Shown: positions 1-7,131 of the stretch, piece after piece
Layout: each line of letters starts with the position of its first letter
How positions within the stretch are numbered: position 1 is the first letter of the stretch
Assembly: GCA_049613795.1 (NCBI GenBank)
Contig: JBMZCX010000065.1
Coordinates: 1-16,096 of the forward strand
Reading direction: 5' to 3'
DNA: 16,096 nucleotides
Origin: Thalassotalea_B sp049613795
GTDB lineage: Bacteria > Pseudomonadota > Gammaproteobacteria > Enterobacterales > Alteromonadaceae
The notes under the pieces: model-generated
Databases searched by the model: none
What the model saw: the letters and a program-made list of their open reading frames with translations, nothing else
Told to the model about the DNA's origin: nothing
Translations under genes and position numbers: made by a program

Positions 1-737
1 TGGGGAACGCGTTCATGGCTAGCAATGCCTAAATCAGCAATCACTTTTTCAAGTAGGGTAATAACCTCTAACGGGTTCTCTTTGTATGCAATGCCAACGG
101 TAAGCTCTAACAGCGAATCGTTTTTCGAGTTATGCAGTATTTCACCGACAATATGCTTGTTGGGAATGGTAATAATAACGCCGTCTTCGTCGACGATAAT
201 GGTATAGGCAAGCAACACTTCTTTTACTAGCCCAGTAACACCTTCTACCGTAATGGTATCACCCACCACAAAAGGGCGAATAATAATAATGTTAAAGCCT
301 GCAGCATAGTTGGCTAATAGGCCTTGCAGCGCTAAACCTGCGCCTAAAGAAATGGCACCAATTGCGGCAATAAATGGCGTAACGCTGATCCCTAATTTAT
401 TGAGTGAGACAATGGCGATCATGATCACAATGATCATTTTACTGGTATTGGCTAAGAAATGGCTCAGCGTAATATCAAGCTTATGGCGTTTACAAAGTTT
501 CAATACCACGTTGCTTATTTTTCCTGCCAACATATAACCAATGGCAAAAATAATGAATGCACCAATTAACTGAAAAGTGTAGTTGGCAAAAAAGTCGATA
601 ATAATATTATAAATTCGACTCATTTGATCTAACTCTTCTTTTAATAAGTTAGTTGGCTCTAGCGCATCAATTACTGTACTGGCGTCTGTTGTTGTCGGTG
701 CCGTTTCTACTGGGGCTGTTGGGGTATCTTTTTCCAT
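1..737 (-). CDS. MscS-family small-conductance mechanosensitive channel, C-terminal part cut off
   Basis: This encodes an inner-membrane channel that should open under membrane tension and release solutes during osmotic downshock. The visible 245 residues have three hydrophobic segments, at about 54-72, 98-114 and 119-150. The third carries the Gly/Ala-rich pore helix typical of MscS (GAGLALQG at 132-139), then the beta domain with RPFVVGD (154-160) and IPNKHIVG (191-198). The rest of the C-terminal domain lies beyond the window edge. Before the first membrane helix is a Pro/Thr/Ala-rich stretch (residues 5-20) that E. coli MscS lacks. Translation could instead begin at Met39 (codon 621-623), where an AGAAGAG-like purine run lies upstream, and that would remove the stretch. 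The gene is divergent from the next gene across 163 bases. The family call is secure. The choice of start and the exact paralogue are not. Confidence 0.9.
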   Translation of the reverse strand, partial: MEKDTPTAPVETAPTTTDASTVIDALEPTNLLKEELDQMSRIYNIIIDFFANYTFQLIGAFIIFAIGYMLAGKISNVVLKLCKRHKLDITLSHFLANTSKMIIVIMIAIVSLNKLGISVTPFIAAIGAISLGAGLALQGLLANYAAGFNIIIIRPFVVGDTITVEGVTGLVKEVLLAYTIIVDEDGVIITIPNKHIVGEILHNSKNDSLLELTVGIAYKENPLEVITLLEKVIADLGIASHERVP

Positions 738-900
738 AATGTTACTAATATTGGTTGATATAAGTCTTAATGTTCATCATAAATGAATTTTTATTATTTA
801 TCGCGATTTAATCAATTTATGATTTTTATAACAATATTCGCTTGATTAACGTATGCTTTAAGTTTGAACAATAACTATTTAAAAAGCAGTCAATTACCTG
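738..900. other. Divergent intergenic region with a 9-bp inverted repeat
   Basis: This 163-base AT-rich spacer separates the divergent mscS-like and Tus-like genes and must hold both promoters. It contains a perfect inverted repeat, ATCATAAAT at 776-784 and ATTTATGAT at 815-823, with 30 bases between the arms. I could not assign convincing -35/-10 pairs on either strand. Confidence 0.4.
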
Positions 901-1521
901 ATGGCAGAACAAGTTTCATTTTGGCAAGAGCAAGAGCAGCTACCTGAATTAGCTGAGCTTTGCTGCGCGCTTTATGAAAGAGAGTTGCAATTATTAACTC
1001 AACTTGAAAATAGCTCGGTGAGCTTGTTACAAGGTAAAATAAAAAGTTTACCTTATTATGTTAAACGTACGGCTTACCTTATGGCTAAAACATTTACGCC
1101 ACTTGAACTTGATATTCAAAATGCGACTTGGTCTGCAAAGCAGGGGGCTAATATGCCGTTAGCAGGGCAAGATATTACCACCGTAAATGCTTGGTATTTA
1201 TCAATCTCAATTGAGCCGGGCTTAGTAGTACCAATTGCCAGCCAAACGCACGTGTTATTAGACTCGATTGATCGAATAGATCATGTAAACCAACGTTTTC
1301 GGACAAATTTACACGGGTGGTTTAACTTAACTGAAAATAGCGAAAATAATAAAAACATTCGCTTATTAAAGCCAAATAAACGTGTGATGACTGCTGCTTG
1401 TACTGGGCATGCATGGTTAAATAACCAAAAAATAAACCCTGTTATTCCAACACTGCGTGAATTGCTGCTTTCTTGTGCAATAGATTGGCGTAACTTTAAG
1501 CGACCTGCCCAACTAAGTTGA
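901..1521 (+). CDS. Small protein, candidate distant Tus/Ter-type replication terminus-binding protein
   Basis: This 206-residue soluble protein has no signal peptide or membrane segment, and I cannot name it with certainty. Compared from memory with E. coli Tus (309 residues), the order and spacing of short matches are suggestive. There is an E-x-E-L start to an N-terminal helix (26-29), an LE followed by SLP (49-51), and a PG (106-107) about 20 residues before I-D-H-V-N (126-130), where Tus has I-Q-H-I-N. After these come an RF (132-133) with a nearby His (138), a basic KPNKR (157-161), and a PT-L-LL end (183-190). Tus binds Ter sites and blocks replication forks from one side. If homologous, this is a trimmed form. 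The ATG at 901 has no clear ribosome-binding site. The gene stands alone between mscS and the ftsB promoter. A lineage-specific protein of other function remains possible. Confidence 0.5.
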   Translation: MAEQVSFWQEQEQLPELAELCCALYERELQLLTQLENSSVSLLQGKIKSLPYYVKRTAYLMAKTFTPLELDIQNATWSAKQGANMPLAGQDITTVNAWYLSISIEPGLVVPIASQTHVLLDSIDRIDHVNQRFRTNLHGWFNLTENSENNKNIRLLKPNKRVMTAACTGHAWLNNQKINPVIPTLRELLLSCAIDWRNFKRPAQLS

Positions 1522-1539
1522 TTTAATTTGTTGTGAGTG

Positions 1540-1567
1540 TTTACAGCGACGCTGACTCTTTTATAAT
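1540..1567 (+). promoter_or_regulatory. Sigma-70 promoter for ftsB and the downstream block
   Basis: TTTACA at 1540-1545 and a perfect TATAAT at 1562-1567 are 16 bases apart. Transcription would start near 1574, about 27 bases before the ftsB ATG. It is the best promoter match upstream of the ftsB-to-rpoS series. Confidence 0.75.
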
Positions 1568-1600
1568 GAAGCCACCAGAATTCCTTTAGTTGATATTTTC

Positions 1601-1879
1601 ATGCGCATGCTTACTAGTATTTTGCTAGTCTTCTTTGTTTTACTACAGTACCGACTTTGGTTTGGTAAAAATAGTGTGCCTGATTACCTCGCATTAGAAA
1701 ACGAAGTGGTGCGCCAGCAGCTTGATAATGAAAAATTACAGCAGCGTAATAAATTACTTTACGCAGATACTGATGATTTAAAGTCAGGCCTCGAAGCGAT
1801 TGAAGAACGTGCGCGCAATGAACTTGGCTTGATCAAAGAAGGTGAAACTTTTTTTAGACTACCTAATAAGCCAGAGTAA
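1601..1879 (+). CDS. ftsB: Cell division protein FtsB
   Basis: FtsB is a small bitopic inner-membrane protein. It forms the FtsQ-FtsB-FtsL complex that links early divisome assembly to activation of septal peptidoglycan synthesis by FtsWI. The 92 residues (E. coli has 103) show a short cytoplasmic start, one membrane helix at about 4-18, and the family signature LQYRLWFGKN at 15-24. A coiled coil follows (about 28-70) and then EERARNELG (68-76), matching the EERARNEL run of E. coli FtsB. The C-terminal tail is shorter than in E. coli. ATG codons at 1601 and 1607 are both possible starts, and neither has a strong ribosome-binding site. It is the first gene of the block, with ispD beginning 6 bases after its stop. 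Confidence 0.95.
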   Translation: MRMLTSILLVFFVLLQYRLWFGKNSVPDYLALENEVVRQQLDNEKLQQRNKLLYADTDDLKSGLEAIEERARNELGLIKEGETFFRLPNKPE

Positions 1880-1885
1880 CCTTTA

Positions 1886-2650
1886 GTGACTATTACCGAT
1901 CAACCTCAACTGAATTCTCAACATAAATTTGCTGTTATTGTGCCTGCTGCAGGTGTTGGAAAGCGCATGAAAACGCTGCAACCTAAGCAATATTTAACCA
2001 TCGACAATCAAACTGTGTTAGAGCACACCGTCGAACGATTACTCACTCATCCCGCTATTGATAAAGTGATTATAGCCATTGGTAGTGAGGATGAATATTA
2101 TGCAACAACACAATTAATTCAATTAAAGAATGTAAGTACCGTTGTTGGTGGAAAAGAGCGGGTTGATTCGGTATTAGCAGGGCTAAAAGCGATTAACATA
2201 AACGAATATCCTTGGGTATTAGTACACGATGCCGCAAGGCCTTGTGTTAGCCATAATGATATTTCAGCATTAATTTCGCAATGCATGCAATTAAATAACG
2301 GCGGACTACTCGCAACACCTATTCGCGATACCATTAAACGTTCGAACAATAATAATTTGGTGCGCGAAACCGTAGACCGAGAGCTATTGTGGCATGCATT
2401 AACGCCACAACTTTATCCAACCCCTTTACTGTTACAGGCCATTGAAACCGCATTAGCGAATAATATTGCCATTACTGATGAAGCGTCTGCGATAGAGTAT
2501 TTAGGGCAAGAAAGCTTATTAGTTGAAGGTAGTGGCGACAATATTAAAATAACGCGCCCAGACGATTTACACTTAGCTGAGTTTATTTTAGCTAAACAAA
2601 ATAACGTAACTCACACAAGTTACCATATTAAGGAAGAAAAATGCGAATAG
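1886..2650 (+). CDS. ispD: 2-C-methyl-D-erythritol 4-phosphate cytidylyltransferase
   Basis: IspD joins CTP and methylerythritol 4-phosphate to give CDP-methylerythritol and pyrophosphate, in the non-mevalonate isoprenoid pathway of the cytoplasm. The nucleotide-binding loop VPAAGVGKRM is at 19-28, with Lys34 in the PKQY motif just after it. GGKERVDSV (88-96) and HDAARP (114-119) form the rest of the CTP and metal site. The protein has 254 residues against 236 in E. coli, with extra residues at both ends. The start is a GTG at 1886, 6 bases after the ftsB stop and without a good ribosome-binding site, so translation is probably coupled to ftsB. The last residues (EEKCE) are encoded across the ispF ribosome-binding site and start codon, an overlap of 10 bases. 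The ispD-ispF pairing supports both calls. Confidence 0.96.
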   Translation: MTITDQPQLNSQHKFAVIVPAAGVGKRMKTLQPKQYLTIDNQTVLEHTVERLLTHPAIDKVIIAIGSEDEYYATTQLIQLKNVSTVVGGKERVDSVLAGLKAININEYPWVLVHDAARPCVSHNDISALISQCMQLNNGGLLATPIRDTIKRSNNNNLVRETVDRELLWHALTPQLYPTPLLLQAIETALANNIAITDEASAIEYLGQESLLVEGSGDNIKITRPDDLHLAEFILAKQNNVTHTSYHIKEEKCE

Positions 2651-3123
2651 GCCATGGCTTCGACGTTCACAAATTTGGTGGCGAAGGGCCTATTGTTTTA
2701 GCGGGCGAGTCAATTCCTTTTGAACAAGGTTTTATTGCCCATTCAGATGGCGATGTGGCAATACATGCTTTATGCGACGCCATTTTAGGCGCGTTAGCAC
2801 TAGGCGATATTGGTAATCATTTTCCAGACACTGACAGCAGTTATGAAAACATTTCGAGCCGAATTTTACTTCGCCATGTGGTGGGGTTAATGCAAGATCG
2901 TGGTTTTAAATTAGGTAATGCAGACATTACCATTGTTGCGCAAGCGCCGAAAATCGCACCTTATTTATTAGCAATGCGAGCGCATTTATCACAAGACTTA
3001 CAGTGCGATATTAGTCAAGTCAATGTGAAAGCCACCACCACTGAAAAGTTAGGCTACGCAGGGCGAAAAGAAGGCATTGCTGTACACAGTGTGGTGTTAT
3101 TAATGACAGTTGAGACCAATTAA
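2641..3123 (+). CDS. ispF: 2-C-methyl-D-erythritol 2,4-cyclodiphosphate synthase
   Basis: IspF cyclises CDP-methylerythritol 2-phosphate to methylerythritol 2,4-cyclodiphosphate with release of CMP, the step two after IspD. The family forms trimers with the active site between subunits. The zinc ligands Asp8, His10 and His42 sit at the same positions as in E. coli, in GHGFDVHKF and AIHALCDA. HSDGD (34-38) and the family signature KATTTEKLG are present. The length of 160 residues is normal. An AAGGA ribosome-binding site at 2630-2634 fixes the ATG at 2641, inside the 3' end of ispD. The intermediate enzyme IspE is not in the window, as is usual for this gene neighbourhood. Confidence 0.97.
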   Translation: MRIGHGFDVHKFGGEGPIVLAGESIPFEQGFIAHSDGDVAIHALCDAILGALALGDIGNHFPDTDSSYENISSRILLRHVVGLMQDRGFKLGNADITIVAQAPKIAPYLLAMRAHLSQDLQCDISQVNVKATTTEKLGYAGRKEGIAVHSVVLLMTVETN

Positions 3124-4185
3124 GTGATAAACCAACTTGCTTACTTATACGGCACGCCTGAGTCGACAGGTGATTTACGTACACAGATGTCAGACTTTGT
3201 GGTTATTGAACAATTACCCTTTGAACCTAGTGGAAGTGGCGAACATTTACTGATCTACATTCGTAAAACGGGAGTAAATACGGTATTTGTTGCTCGCCAG
3301 CTAGCGAAGTATTTCTCAGTAAAAGAGTCAATGGTTACTTATGCGGGCTTGAAAGACCGCTTTGCCGTTACTGAGCAATGGTTTGGCGTACATATGCCCG
3401 GAAAGGCGATTGATGACTTATCTGCTTTTACGCTCGAAGGCGTAGAGATTTTAAGCCATGCGCGTCACGACAAAAAACTACGCATTGGCGCGTTAACAGG
3501 TAATAACTTTGAATTAACCTTACGAGCGGTTTCTAATGTTGATGATATTGTTCGTCGTTGGTATGCCATTGTTGAGCATGGTGTGCCTAATTATTACGGC
3601 GAACAACGTTTTGGTATTAATGGCGGCAATATCGAAAAAGCAACCGCGATGTTTGCTGGCGCTAAAATAAAAGATCGAAAAAAGCGCAGTATCTACCTTT
3701 CTGCCGCTCGTTCATTACTTTTTAATGAGCTGGTGAGTGATCGAGTTAAGGCGCAAAAATTTGACGAGCTAACCTTAGGCGATGTCATGATGCTAGCGGG
3801 CACCCAATCAATTTTCCCGTTAGATGAAGTCGACGATATTGCTAAACAACGTTTTGTTGAAAAAGATATCGATTTAACTGCCTGTTTATGGGGCGCAGGA
3901 GAAAGCAAAGCAGCTGGCCAAACCGCTGAGCAAGAATACACATTAACCGAAAAGTTTCCTGAAATTTGTGATGGGCTTATTAAGTTTGGGCTAAAGCAAG
4001 AACGACGACGAATTAGATTATCGCTAAGCAACGCTAACATAGACTTTTCATCTGCGGAGCAAGGCGTGATTAAGCTAACGTTTTTCTTACCCGCTGGTTG
4101 CTTTGCCACCACTATTTTACGTGAATTACTCAATTACACAGACTTAACTGAACGAGAACATGCAAACAGGCATAAAGAAGCATGA
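3124..4185 (+). CDS. truD: tRNA pseudouridine(13) synthase TruD
   Basis: TruD converts uridine 13 of certain tRNAs, notably tRNA-Glu, to pseudouridine. The catalytic aspartate is Asp78 in the motif AGLKDR (74-79), equivalent to Asp80 of E. coli. The NYYGEQRFG motif of the TruD insertion and fold is also present. The length of 353 residues is close to the E. coli protein (349). The start is a GTG at 3124 directly after the ispF stop codon, with no spacer, so it probably depends on ribosomes finishing ispF. The stop codon overlaps the surE start as ATGA. No frameshift or missing motif is visible. Confidence 0.96.
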   Translation: MINQLAYLYGTPESTGDLRTQMSDFVVIEQLPFEPSGSGEHLLIYIRKTGVNTVFVARQLAKYFSVKESMVTYAGLKDRFAVTEQWFGVHMPGKAIDDLSAFTLEGVEILSHARHDKKLRIGALTGNNFELTLRAVSNVDDIVRRWYAIVEHGVPNYYGEQRFGINGGNIEKATAMFAGAKIKDRKKRSIYLSAARSLLFNELVSDRVKAQKFDELTLGDVMMLAGTQSIFPLDEVDDIAKQRFVEKDIDLTACLWGAGESKAAGQTAEQEYTLTEKFPEICDGLIKFGLKQERRRIRLSLSNANIDFSSAEQGVIKLTFFLPAGCFATTILRELLNYTDLTEREHANRHKEA

Positions 4186-4934
4186 ATATTTTACTAAGTA
4201 ACGACGATGGTGTTAATGCATTGGGCATTAAGGTGCTTTACCAAGCATTAAGCCAGTTTGCTAAGGTAACTGTTGTTGCCCCTGATCGTAACTGTAGCGG
4301 CGCAAGCAACTCATTAACCTTGCTAAATCCGTTACGTGCTGAAACATTAGATAATGGCTTTATTTCAGTTAATGGTACGCCTACAGACTCTGTGCATTTA
4401 GGTATTAGCCAGCTAGTTAAGCCATTGCCTGACTTAGTGGTAGCAGGCATTAATAAAGGCGCTAATTTAGGCGACGACACCTTATATTCAGGCACGGTTG
4501 CTGCTGCGACTGAAGGTCGGCATATGGGTATGCCCGCGGTAGCCGTTTCATTAGTGGGGAAAGACGAACAACATTATGAAACGGCAGCGTCAGTTACCGC
4601 TAGCTTCATTAAACATTTAGTTGAACATCCCCTTCCTTCTGATCAAATTATCAATATTAATGTGCCTAATATTCCATTATCACAATTAAAGGGTATTAAA
4701 GTAACGCGCTTAGGGCATAGGCACAAAGCAGAAACCATGAAACGTATGCAAGACCCATGGAAGAGAGATATTTTTTGGTATGGCCCACTTGGGCAAGAGC
4801 TTGATGCGGGTGAAGGAACTGACTTTCATGCCATTAGTCAAGGGTATGCATCGGTAACACCATTAACGGTAGATATGACCGCACATAAAAGTATAAACTC
4901 CATGTCGCAGTGGATTAATCAATTAACCTTATGA
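4182..4934 (+). CDS. surE: 5'/3'-nucleotidase SurE
   Basis: SurE is a metal-dependent phosphatase that removes phosphate from nucleoside 5'- and 3'-monophosphates and in E. coli also acts on short polyphosphate. It is linked to stationary-phase survival. The metal ligands are visible at Asp8 and Asp9 (SNDDG), Ser39 (NCSGAS) and Asn91 (GINKGAN), matching the E. coli positions to within one residue. The loop GDDTLYSGTVAAATEG follows at 97-112. The 250 residues match the usual length. The ATG overlaps the truD stop by 4 bases (ATGA), a standard coupling arrangement. The next gene, pcm, begins 10 bases downstream, as in E. coli. Confidence 0.97.
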   Translation: MNILLSNDDGVNALGIKVLYQALSQFAKVTVVAPDRNCSGASNSLTLLNPLRAETLDNGFISVNGTPTDSVHLGISQLVKPLPDLVVAGINKGANLGDDTLYSGTVAAATEGRHMGMPAVAVSLVGKDEQHYETAASVTASFIKHLVEHPLPSDQIININVPNIPLSQLKGIKVTRLGHRHKAETMKRMQDPWKRDIFWYGPLGQELDAGEGTDFHAISQGYASVTPLTVDMTAHKSINSMSQWINQLTL

Positions 4935-4944
4935 GAAGTAGAAA

Positions 4945-5607
4945 ATGAATGCCAGATCAGTAAGTAGTATTGGCGGAAAGTCCAGCCGCAGTGGTGAACT
5001 ACTCGCACAGAAACTACAAGCGGAAGGAATTGTAAACGTGCAAGTGCTACAAGCCATTGCACGAAGCCCTCGACATATTTTTGTGCCTGAAATATTAGCT
5101 CACAAAGCTTACGATAATACTGCTTTACCTATTGGCCAAGGGCAAACAATTTCACAGCCATACATTGTTGCTAAAATGTCTGAATTGCTCATTGCCGACG
5201 GTATGCCTGACAGCATTTTAGAAATAGGAACAGGCTCTGGCTATCAAACCTCTATTTTGGCGCAATTAACGCCTAAAGTGTTTTCAGTTGAGCGAATAAA
5301 GTCACTGCAGTGGCAAGCGAAACGAAAACTAAGAGCAATAGATTTACATAATGTCGCCATGAAGCACGGCGATGGTTGGCAAGGTTGGAAGAGTAAAGGG
5401 CCTTTCCAAGCTATTATTGTCACCGCTGCTGCGGCATCGGTTCCGCAAGCGTTACTTGAGCAGTTGGCTGAAGGTGGACGATTAGTGATACCTGTAGGTG
5501 AGCAAACCCAAGTGTTAAAAATTATTACCCGCACAGGCGATGAATTTAATGAGCAACAAATAGAAGCCGTTAAATTTGTACCGTTAGTGGCAGGTGAACT
5601 ACTGTGA
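4945..5607 (+). CDS. pcm: Protein-L-isoaspartate O-methyltransferase
   Basis: Pcm uses S-adenosylmethionine to methylate isoaspartyl residues that build up in ageing proteins, starting their repair to normal aspartate. The family motif GQGQTISQPYIVA (64-76) and the SAM-binding motif I LEIGTGSGYQT (92-102) are present. RHGDGW-like (KHGDGWQGW) and VTAAA segments follow in the expected order. The 220 residues exceed the 208 of E. coli because of a longer, Ser/Gly-rich N-terminus. A purine-rich AGAAGTAG just upstream supports the ATG at 4945. The stop overlaps the following gene by 4 bases. The surE-pcm pair is a common stationary-phase maintenance module. Confidence 0.96.
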   Translation: MNARSVSSIGGKSSRSGELLAQKLQAEGIVNVQVLQAIARSPRHIFVPEILAHKAYDNTALPIGQGQTISQPYIVAKMSELLIADGMPDSILEIGTGSGYQTSILAQLTPKVFSVERIKSLQWQAKRKLRAIDLHNVAMKHGDGWQGWKSKGPFQAIIVTAAAASVPQALLEQLAEGGRLVIPVGEQTQVLKIITRTGDEFNEQQIEAVKFVPLVAGELL

Positions 5608-6182
5608 AAATATTTTCTGCATTATACGAATGGACGCTTAAATGGGCAAAGCATAAGTTTGCACCTGCAATATTAGCAGCGTTAACGTTTGCAGAATCCG
5701 TATTTTTTCCTATTCCACCGGATGTTCTTTTAGCGCCTATGGTGTTAGCGAATCGAAAAAAAGCATGGTTTTATGCCTCGTTAACAACAGTATCATCTGT
5801 TATTGGTGGTGTTGTCGGTTATTACTTAGGCTATTGGATGTTTGAACCCTGGATTCAACCACTCATTACCGAGTTTGGCTATCAAGCGCGCTTTGATACT
5901 GCCATATCGTGGTTTGAAAACTGGGGTGTCTGGGTGGTTTTTCTGGCGGGATTTTCACCTATTCCATACAAGTTATTTACGGTGAGCGCTGGTTTTTTAC
6001 AAATGCTATTTTTACCTTTCTTACTTGCTTCTGCAATAGGTCGAGGGTTGCGTTTTTTCTTAGTTGCTGGCGTTATTTATTGCGGCGGTGAGAAAATGGA
6101 AAATAAACTTCGCCAATGGATTGATGTGCTTGGCTGGCTTATTGTGGTATTAATTGTTATTGCTTATTTCTTGTTGCGATAA
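5604..6182 (+). CDS. DedA/YqaA-family inner-membrane protein
   Basis: This is a polytopic membrane protein of 192 residues with a VTT (DedA) domain. Family members are linked to lipid flipping, proton-motive-force homeostasis and division, but the substrate here is unknown. The DedA-type signatures are an acidic residue before a Pro-rich re-entrant loop (ESVFFPIPPD near 31-40), the GGVVGYYLG helix, the second loop FSPIPYKLFTVSAGF, and the Gly-Arg pair in IGRGLRFF. It resembles the YqaA branch but is longer than E. coli YqaA (142 residues). The start is a GTG overlapping the pcm stop (GTGA), which implies coupling. E. coli has no gene here, so its presence between pcm and nlpD separates this lineage from the enteric arrangement. 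Confidence 0.88.
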   Translation: MKIFSALYEWTLKWAKHKFAPAILAALTFAESVFFPIPPDVLLAPMVLANRKKAWFYASLTTVSSVIGGVVGYYLGYWMFEPWIQPLITEFGYQARFDTAISWFENWGVWVVFLAGFSPIPYKLFTVSAGFLQMLFLPFLLASAIGRGLRFFLVAGVIYCGGEKMENKLRQWIDVLGWLIVVLIVIAYFLLR

Positions 6183-6211
6183 TTTTTCACTAGGGATTAA
6201 AGACTGATATT

Positions 6212-7045
6212 TTGTTTAATATTCGATGTAACCAATTTCTAATTACTATAGTTGTGCTATTTTTAGTGGGGTGTTCTAGTAGGCAGGCACCAGCACCTGT
6301 TGTTGATGTAAAAGCACAGCTTCCTTTATATAAACGCGTTAAAAACAGCATTAATGCCACTGAATATATTGTCAAAAAAGGTGAAACATTATATTCAATC
6401 GCATGGCGTGCTGATTTAGATGTGCGAGAACTAGCTCAACTTAATAACATTCGATCTCCTTATCGAATATTCCCCAAACAAAAATTATTTTTAGTACAAA
6501 ATAGCCGCAACACGAGTAAAAATAATACTTCGGCTCAAACTACGAAAAGTGGTCGAGAAAAGGTCGTGAAAAAACCTGTTGCACCTTCAAAAAAGCAGGA
6601 GTATGGTAAGAATACAAGACGGAAAAAAACAAGTACAAATTTACCGTCTAGTCAGGGGGCATTTTCACAGAAAATCAAACAGTGGAAATGGCCAAATAAA
6701 GGTAAAGTGATTTCTAAATTTTCTTCGAAAAAACAAGGAAATAAAGGAATTGACATCGCAGGTAAAAAAGGCGATTTAGTTAAAGCAGCCGCTGACGGTA
6801 AAGTAGTTTATGCCGGAGATGTTTTAAGAGGCTATGGACGGTTAATTATTATTAAACACAATGATGATTATCTTAGTGCCTACGCTCACAATAACACTAT
6901 CCTTGTAAAGGAACAGCAAACCGTGAAAGCGGGCCAATTAATCGCCAAAATGGGAGATACAGAAGCGAAAAGAGTCATGCTTCATTTTGAAGTTCGCTTT
7001 CGTGGAAAATCTGTTAATCCGTTAAAATACTTGCCGAGAAGATAA
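6212..7045 (+). CDS. nlpD: Murein hydrolase activator lipoprotein NlpD
   Basis: NlpD is an outer-membrane lipoprotein that in E. coli activates the amidase AmiC so daughter cells can separate. A signal peptide ends in the lipobox LVGC, so Cys21 should be lipidated. A LysM peptidoglycan-binding domain spans about 51-95 (YIVKKGETLYSIAW). A Lys/Ser/Thr-rich basic linker runs from about 97 to 150, and a LytM/M23 domain from about 160 to 277. The M23 metal site is broken: Asn178 stands where a catalytic His is expected (NKGIDIAG), as in E. coli NlpD, although His226 and His258 remain. It should therefore be an activator, not an enzyme. No ATG or GTG is in frame before the signal peptide, so the start is probably TTG at 6212 (or ATT at 6209). 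In other gammaproteobacteria the main rpoS promoter lies inside nlpD. Confidence 0.93.
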   Translation: MFNIRCNQFLITIVVLFLVGCSSRQAPAPVVDVKAQLPLYKRVKNSINATEYIVKKGETLYSIAWRADLDVRELAQLNNIRSPYRIFPKQKLFLVQNSRNTSKNNTSAQTTKSGREKVVKKPVAPSKKQEYGKNTRRKKTSTNLPSSQGAFSQKIKQWKWPNKGKVISKFSSKKQGNKGIDIAGKKGDLVKAAADGKVVYAGDVLRGYGRLIIIKHNDDYLSAYAHNNTILVKEQQTVKAGQLIAKMGDTEAKRVMLHFEVRFRGKSVNPLKYLPRR

Positions 7046-7131
7046 TAACCAATATTGGGATATGGAGCTAAACGTGAATATTTGATTGAATACTTAAGCA
7101 TAAGCTTTGCTAAATTTATGGGAGATATAGC

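Noticed and set aside
25..537. Plus-strand open frames of 60 and 75 codons at the left edge
   Set aside because: They are antisense to the conserved MscS-like frame and look like shadow translations.
1024..1033. TTGTTACAAG inside the Tus-like gene, partly like a Ter core in reverse
   Set aside because: It is inside coding sequence and lacks the rest of the Ter consensus, so it is not evidence for autoregulation.
3693..4133. Open frame of 146 codons antisense to truD
   Set aside because: It lies wholly within an intact, well-conserved truD, has no ribosome-binding site and its protein has no recognisable domain.
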